Assembly (NCBI GenBank): GCA_023301565.1
Contig: JALZUO010000028.1
Location: 17,219 to 81,218, forward strand
Direction: 5' to 3'
Length of the DNA: 64,000 nt
DNA from: Oligoflexales bacterium
Lineage (GTDB): Bacteria; Bdellovibrionota_B; Oligoflexia; Oligoflexales; JALZUQ01
Part shown: positions 59,140 to 64,000 of the stretch, in pieces
Layout of the letters: each line of letters opens with the position of its first letter
Numbering within the stretch: position 1 is the first letter of the stretch
The notes under the pieces: generated by a model
Databases searched by the model: none
Seen by the model: the letters and a program-made list of their open reading frames with translations, nothing else
Told to the model about the DNA's origin: nothing
Made by a program: the position numbers and the translations under genes

Positions 59140-59843
59140 GTTCTCGTAGAGCCTGGTCGTTTGATGGATTCGATAGATTGTGCAAGTTCTTGAATTAAAG
59201 CTGTATCTTTTTTTATCGTAAAGTTTTCTGGGGTTTGTATTGCTGGCCCAAAGACAATATCAACAGTTGAAAAAGGGTAGGGTATACGCATTTTATCCCA
59301 TGTTTTTAAGGCAAATGAGTTCGAGCAAAAACACTGCGTTGGTAGTATCTCGGCCTGGCAGGCTGCTGATATTTTAAGAGCACCTGGTTTCGGTACATGC
59401 TTAGGGCCTGTAGGTCCGTCTACTGCTAGAAGAATATTGTAGCCCTCATTTAATTTTTGCATGAGCTGAACAATGGCCTCTTTCCCGCCTTTACGTGAAC
59501 TTCCTCTTACAGCCTCGTAACCAAGCCTGCGTACAATCTTGACTCCCCATTCGGCATCTTTGCTTTTGCTAGCTAGAGGAGTAAAAGGCGGCTTCCTCTT
59601 AAAAAGTAAAAGCGTAAAAAAAATGACGTTTTCATGCCAATGCACAACTACCTTGCCTTTTGTTCCCTTAACCGGTTTTAAAAATGTTTTGCGGTCGGCT
59701 CCCGGGTTAGCTAGAGCCTCGTCGCCATGTATGCGGTAGCGCAGTGTGATAACAAGAGCCCAAAGCATTATCCAAGCCACCTCAAGTATGATGACATTTA
59801 GCAATCGGGTTAATTTTTTCTTTATTGTGTTGTTTGAACTCAT
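59136..59843 (-). CDS. Lysophospholipid acyltransferase-like protein (DUF374)
   Basis: HWHENVIFFTLLLFKRKP, GYEAVRGSSRKGGKEA, LLAVDGPTGPKHVPKPGAL; ATGA overlap with the dnaE stop at 59840-59843 supports start 59843. Confidence 0.85.
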   Translation of the reverse strand: MSSNNTIKKKLTRLLNVIILEVAWIMLWALVITLRYRIHGDEALANPGADRKTFLKPVKGTKGKVVVHWHENVIFFTLLLFKRKPPFTPLASKSKDAEWGVKIVRRLGYEAVRGSSRKGGKEAIVQLMQKLNEGYNILLAVDGPTGPKHVPKPGALKISAACQAEILPTQCFCSNSFALKTWDKMRIPYPFSTVDIVFGPAIQTPENFTIKKDTALIQELAQSIESIKRPGSTRT

Positions 59844-62800
59844 AGTGTCTGTGCGTTCCCTGGTTTTGGTTGGCTTTGGTTGGGGTTCAGGTTTGGGGGT
59901 GGCATTGGCTTGTAGCTCAAAGAGCATGATTCATCCAGGGCTAGAAAGGCCTCAATAAAGGCATCTGAACAGCTTACAAAGTACTTTTCTTGCCTGAGCC
60001 ATACAACTTCATCCGTGCTTGAAAAAACCCGTAGGCCAAAGGCTAGAGGTCCTGGGTGTGCTTTGCATAGGTTTTGTAGCTGGGTTTGTAGGGTGCTATC
60101 CCTTAGTGCTTCTTCGCCAATACTAAGACAAAGGTTTTTTAGGCAACGAATGCGGTACTCTTCGAGCCCCATGACTCCTTGAATTTGTATCTGTAGATCG
60201 TCAGAGTCATACCTTTTGCGAATCAAAGCCTTCATAGCGATTGGCTGATCTAGCTCTGTTGGAATCTCCGGGAAGTGTTCTTCAAACATCACCGCTTCTG
60301 TCACGCCTGCGGTGCAGCTAAGACGCAAAGAACGCATCTTCTTTTCTGACTTTAAAATCCGGTCAAACCTGTTTTCCAGATAGCCGACTAGGCGCACTTC
60401 CTGGGAGTTTACCTTTTTCGGAAGAGCGTACTTTCCTTTTACAATATCTTCTAGGCTACCTTGGCTGAACGTGTCGACGTCACGCTGATAGAGTTCGAGT
60501 GGGTGACGCCCTAAAAACATCCCCAAAATTTTCTTTTGCTTTTTATAGTCACTGTGCTTGTAGCGGATTGTTTTTGGCTTTTTTGGAAGGCTAACTCCTA
60601 TATCAGCTCCCTGCTCGTTGTCTTGGCTCTGCTCTTTTTCGCTAGAAACACCAAACAGGCTTTCTTGACCCTCTTTTTCACTCAAAAACCGCTGCTGACT
60701 AGCCCGGACAAGCTTGGGCAAAAACCGCATTGCCTGCTCGCGTTCGTAGCCTAAATGGTCCATGGCTCCTGCCGTGATCAAAAGCTCTATATTCTTTTTA
60801 CCAATGGAATGTAGGTTGATTCTAAGAGAAAGGTCTTCCCAGCTTTTAAATGGACCGTTTTTAGCTCGCTCTTCCATAAGTGGCTGGAGCGAAGAAACAG
60901 ATAGGCCTTTAATCGCACCCAGCCCGTAATTGATTTTTTTGATCTGCCTGGTCGAGGTTTCTTCTCGAGGCGCTACACTGAAATTTATCTCACACAAGTC
61001 TAAGTGTGGAGGAACCATCTGAATGCCAAACTGCTTTAGGTCAAATATGTAGTTTACGACCTTGTCGGTGTTATCCATGTCAACGGTCATGATCGCTGCC
61101 ATAAACTGCTCAGGGTACAAGGCTTTTAGGTAAGCTGTTTGGTAACTAATAAGTCCGTAGGCAGCACTGTGGCTTTTGTTGAAGCCATACTCAGCAAATT
61201 TAGCCATCAAATCAAATATTTCTTCGGCCTTTGTAGGCTCTATGTTGTTGGTTTGGCAGCCTTCAAGAAACCGCTTTTTCTGCTTAGCCATCTCCTCTGG
61301 CTTTTTCTTACCCATTGCTCGGCGAAGCAGATCGGCTTCGCCTAAGCTGTAGCTGGCCAAAATAGCTGCCGCTTTTTGCACCTGCTCCTGATACAAGATA
61401 ACCCCGTAAGTCTCTTGTAAAACCTCTTCAAGCTGCGGAAGCATAAAGTCGATTTCTTGGCGTCCATGCTTTCTTTCGATAAAGTCATCGACCATACCAG
61501 AGCCTAACGGTCCAGGGCGAAACAGTGCTACCATCGCAATGATGTCTTCAAACCTCGACGGTTTTAGCTTTTTAAGAATCTGCCGCATGCCGCGACTTTC
61601 AAGCTGAAACACACCAACCGTTTTTGCTTCACTTACCATCGAGAAAACGCGTGGGTCGTCGAGCGGAATCGTATCAATGTCAAAGTCTGGTTTTATCTTT
61701 TTACGTACAAGTTCTGCGCATTTTTGGATAACTGTTAACGTCTTGAGACCTAAAAAATCAAACTTAATCAGCCCGACCTTTTCAGCTCGCGTCATCTCGT
61801 ACTGGGTAATTTGCCCCTCTGTGCCTGGTGCTCTATAAATAGGGGAGTGTGTCGATATTTTGCCGTCTGCGATGATAACGCCAGCAGCATGCACCGACGT
61901 ATGCCGCGTAGTGCCCTCGAGCTTTCTTGCAAGCTTCATCATCCGGCCAATCTCTACGTTTTGCTCACAGGCAAACGCCAGCTCTGGCACTTCGGCTAAG
62001 GATTGATCTAAGTTGATCCCAAGAGTGTTAGGGATCATTTTTGCAACCTGGTCTACCCGTAAATAGGGCATTCCTAGGGCGCGACCGACGTCGCGGATAG
62101 CGGCTTTTGCCTGCATTTTTCCAAACGTTGTAATTTGCGCCACACTTTCAGCGCCGTATTTTTGAACTACATATTTAATGACTTCGTCTCGCCTAGACTG
62201 GCAAAAGTCGATGTCAAAATCGGGCATCGAGACCCTTTCTGGGTTTAGAAACCTTTCGAATACAAGGTTTAAAGGTATAGGGTCTAAATCCGTGATTCGC
62301 ATAGAATATGCAACCAGGGAGCCAGCTCCTGACCCACGGCCTGGCCCTACAGGTATTCCTTGTTCTTTTGCCCAATTGATAAAGTCTTGAACAATTAGAA
62401 AGTACCCGGCAAACCCCATTTTTTTGATGATGCCAACTTCAAACTCTAGCCTGTCTAGGTATTCTTGCCTGTGCTCTTTAAAATAGTTTTCTTCGTAAAG
62501 AGGTGTCAGTGCCTCTATTCTTTTTTCTAGGCCCTCTAAAGAGAGTCTGCGGAGCATCTGGTCTGAATCTTCTTTTTGGTCTGAGCTTTGCTTGCTGTCT
62601 GCTTGCGGCGCTACTTGAGAATGTTCAGACGCGAAGTCTGGCAACACATACTCGCCAAACTTAAGCTCTACATGGCAGGCGTCGGCAATCTTTTGTGTGT
62701 TTGCGATCGCGGCAGGGTAGGCGGCAAAGGCTGCCTGAAACTCTTCGTCTTTTAAAAGGTGAAACCTATTTCCTTGCTCTCGTCCTTTGAGTTGCTTCTC

Positions 62801-63454
62801 TTGCATGTCGCCACGAATACAAGCAAGTATCCTGTGAGCCTCTTCGTCCTCTGGGTTCAGGTAATAAGCGTTGGTAGAGGCAACAAGAGGGACCCCTAAA
62901 TGAGATGCAATGGAAGCTGTCTTTTTATTCACAGCCTTTGTTTGCTTCGGAAAGTTAGCGCTTAGCTCAAAGTATAGGTTTTCTTTAAACACAGACTTTA
63001 GCTGTTGTGCAACTTCCTCTGGTGCTTCTAACCCAGGCTGGTGAAAAGGCCCTAACAACTCAGGGATGACGCATATAAGTCCTTGGTGGTGGTCTAAAAC
63101 CTCTTGTAGCGAAATCCAAGGAACAGGCTGCTCGAGCCTATGCTCTTTGTAGCCAATGCTCGAAAGCTGTAGCAGGTTGCGGTACCCGGTGATGTCCTTT
63201 GCAAGAAAACTTAGTTTAAAAACAGAAGCTTGATCCTCCGAGGGCGTAACATGTACATCGTGACCGAAAATGCATTTTAAACCGAATTTAGCGGCAGCTT
63301 CGTATGCTTCTACGGCTCCAAACATCGAAGTATCTGAAAGGTGGAAAGCCTTGTGTCCACGTTCAGCAAGTAGACTACAAAGCTTTTTTAAACGGATGGA
63401 TCCATCTGCCAGAGAGTATTCTGAATGGATGCGTAAATGGGTGAACTCAGTCAT
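59840..63454 (-). CDS. dnaE: DNA polymerase III subunit alpha
   Basis: FTHLRIHSEYSLADGSI PHP domain; PVGPGRGSGAGSLVAYS, MPDFDIDFCQSRRDEVI, FNKSHSAAYGLISYQTAYLK. Confidence 0.97.
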   Translation of the reverse strand: MTEFTHLRIHSEYSLADGSIRLKKLCSLLAERGHKAFHLSDTSMFGAVEAYEAAAKFGLKCIFGHDVHVTPSEDQASVFKLSFLAKDITGYRNLLQLSSIGYKEHRLEQPVPWISLQEVLDHHQGLICVIPELLGPFHQPGLEAPEEVAQQLKSVFKENLYFELSANFPKQTKAVNKKTASIASHLGVPLVASTNAYYLNPEDEEAHRILACIRGDMQEKQLKGREQGNRFHLLKDEEFQAAFAAYPAAIANTQKIADACHVELKFGEYVLPDFASEHSQVAPQADSKQSSDQKEDSDQMLRRLSLEGLEKRIEALTPLYEENYFKEHRQEYLDRLEFEVGIIKKMGFAGYFLIVQDFINWAKEQGIPVGPGRGSGAGSLVAYSMRITDLDPIPLNLVFERFLNPERVSMPDFDIDFCQSRRDEVIKYVVQKYGAESVAQITTFGKMQAKAAIRDVGRALGMPYLRVDQVAKMIPNTLGINLDQSLAEVPELAFACEQNVEIGRMMKLARKLEGTTRHTSVHAAGVIIADGKISTHSPIYRAPGTEGQITQYEMTRAEKVGLIKFDFLGLKTLTVIQKCAELVRKKIKPDFDIDTIPLDDPRVFSMVSEAKTVGVFQLESRGMRQILKKLKPSRFEDIIAMVALFRPGPLGSGMVDDFIERKHGRQEIDFMLPQLEEVLQETYGVILYQEQVQKAAAILASYSLGEADLLRRAMGKKKPEEMAKQKKRFLEGCQTNNIEPTKAEEIFDLMAKFAEYGFNKSHSAAYGLISYQTAYLKALYPEQFMAAIMTVDMDNTDKVVNYIFDLKQFGIQMVPPHLDLCEINFSVAPREETSTRQIKKINYGLGAIKGLSVSSLQPLMEERAKNGPFKSWEDLSLRINLHSIGKKNIELLITAGAMDHLGYEREQAMRFLPKLVRASQQRFLSEKEGQESLFGVSSEKEQSQDNEQGADIGVSLPKKPKTIRYKHSDYKKQKKILGMFLGRHPLELYQRDVDTFSQGSLEDIVKGKYALPKKVNSQEVRLVGYLENRFDRILKSEKKMRSLRLSCTAGVTEAVMFEEHFPEIPTELDQPIAMKALIRKRYDSDDLQIQIQGVMGLEEYRIRCLKNLCLSIGEEALRDSTLQTQLQNLCKAHPGPLAFGLRVFSSTDEVVWLRQEKYFVSCSDAFIEAFLALDESCSLSYKPMPPPNLNPNQSQPKPGNAQTL

Positions 63455-63534
63455 CCCGAGACCATATCAGGTTCGGGTTAGTGTGTCTGGCTAAGCGATA
63501 GCTTAGTGAGCGTTGCTAAGATTAGGGTGGGGTG

Positions 63535-63566
63535 CATAAAAAAAAGGCCTCTCCGTAGAGAGACCT
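63535..63566 (-). terminator. UNCG-capped intrinsic terminator
   Basis: Minus strand AAGGTCTCTC-TACG-GAGAGGCCTT followed by a run of T's. Confidence 0.8.
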
Positions 63567-63924
63567 TCGAAATGTCGACCGTCTAAAGTGAAGGCGCAGG
63601 CGAAACCTGGCCGGGTGTAGAAAAGAAAGTGTAAGGAAAAGCCTATACTTGCAGTTTTTATCAAAACAAAACGGGAAAGAAAAGTCTGCAACGGTCGAGC
63701 AATTAAAAATGTAGTGTCTACGTTCCTCCGTAGGTCTGGTTACTTTATACTCATAGGGGCAAAGTCAGCCTTTATCCCCCAAAAGTAGGGCTCTTTATCT
63801 ATCTGAAAACCTCTATAAAATCAAAGGCTCTCGCTTCTTAAAAAACCTGGCTCCAAGCCATAATCCCGTCAAAACGCCAGTGTCTCTAGGCTTAGAGACT
63901 TCTAAAAGTGCTTGCTGGGACTGG
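63535..63924 (-). ncRNA. Putative structured ncRNA or dnaE 5' leader
   Basis: TTGACA (63952-63957), 17-nt spacer, TATTCC (63929-63934); 5' nested stems CCAGT/ACTGG and GTCTCTA/TAGAGAC; further stems; terminator at end; no convincing ORF. Confidence 0.5.
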
Positions 63925-64000
63925 CTATGGAATACTCAACGACTCTAAGACTGTCAAATGGCTAAATTAAATTTTACAAAAACGTAAAAATCTAAGGGCA

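Noticed and set aside
63503-63691. 62-aa minus-strand ORF with TTG start
   Set aside because: Reads through the UNCG terminator hairpin and lacks a convincing RBS or domain; the region looks non-coding.
63535-63924. RNase P, tmRNA or SRP RNA identity for the structured region
   Set aside because: Searched by eye for GAGGAAAGUCC, a 3' T-arm/CCA and the SRP conserved loop; none found. An Infernal scan is still needed.

Overview
The window looks like an ordinary gene-dense bacterial chromosome segment. Gene content and the many lipoproteins and outer-membrane proteins suggest a Gram-negative, possibly Bdellovibrionota/Oligoflexia-like organism; this is inference only. Recognisable housekeeping genes: thrS (5'-truncated by the window edge), kdsB, oxyR/ahpC/ahpD, fabH (two copies), fabG, a TrmJ-like methyltransferase, class I fba, purA, purB, lpxD, rpmG (59 aa, missing from the ORF track), lon-clpX-clpP-tig, tRNA-Cys, gap, htrA/degP, an adenosine-deaminase-family gene, an NFACT/RqcH-like gene, a DUF374 acyltransferase and dnaE. 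No CRISPR array, prophage, IS element or rRNA was seen. The most interesting items are: (1) an apparently exported, divergent class-I release-factor-like protein whose reading frame is split by a frameshift (10687-11888); (2) an ORF-poor, strongly structured putative ncRNA or dnaE leader on the minus strand at about 63535-63924, with a promoter-like element and a UNCG-capped terminator; (3) a HEYTH metallopeptidase-like / outer-membrane-barrel-like 1018-aa fusion; (4) a sigma-region-4-like / transmembrane single-chain fusion; (5) an HtrA protease next to a lipoprotein paralogue that has lost the whole catalytic triad; (6) a tandem secreted paralogue pair in which the second copy is frameshifted; (7) an 841-aa protein with a HEPN-like RNRAVH motif. 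No searches were run; all family calls come from motif recognition.
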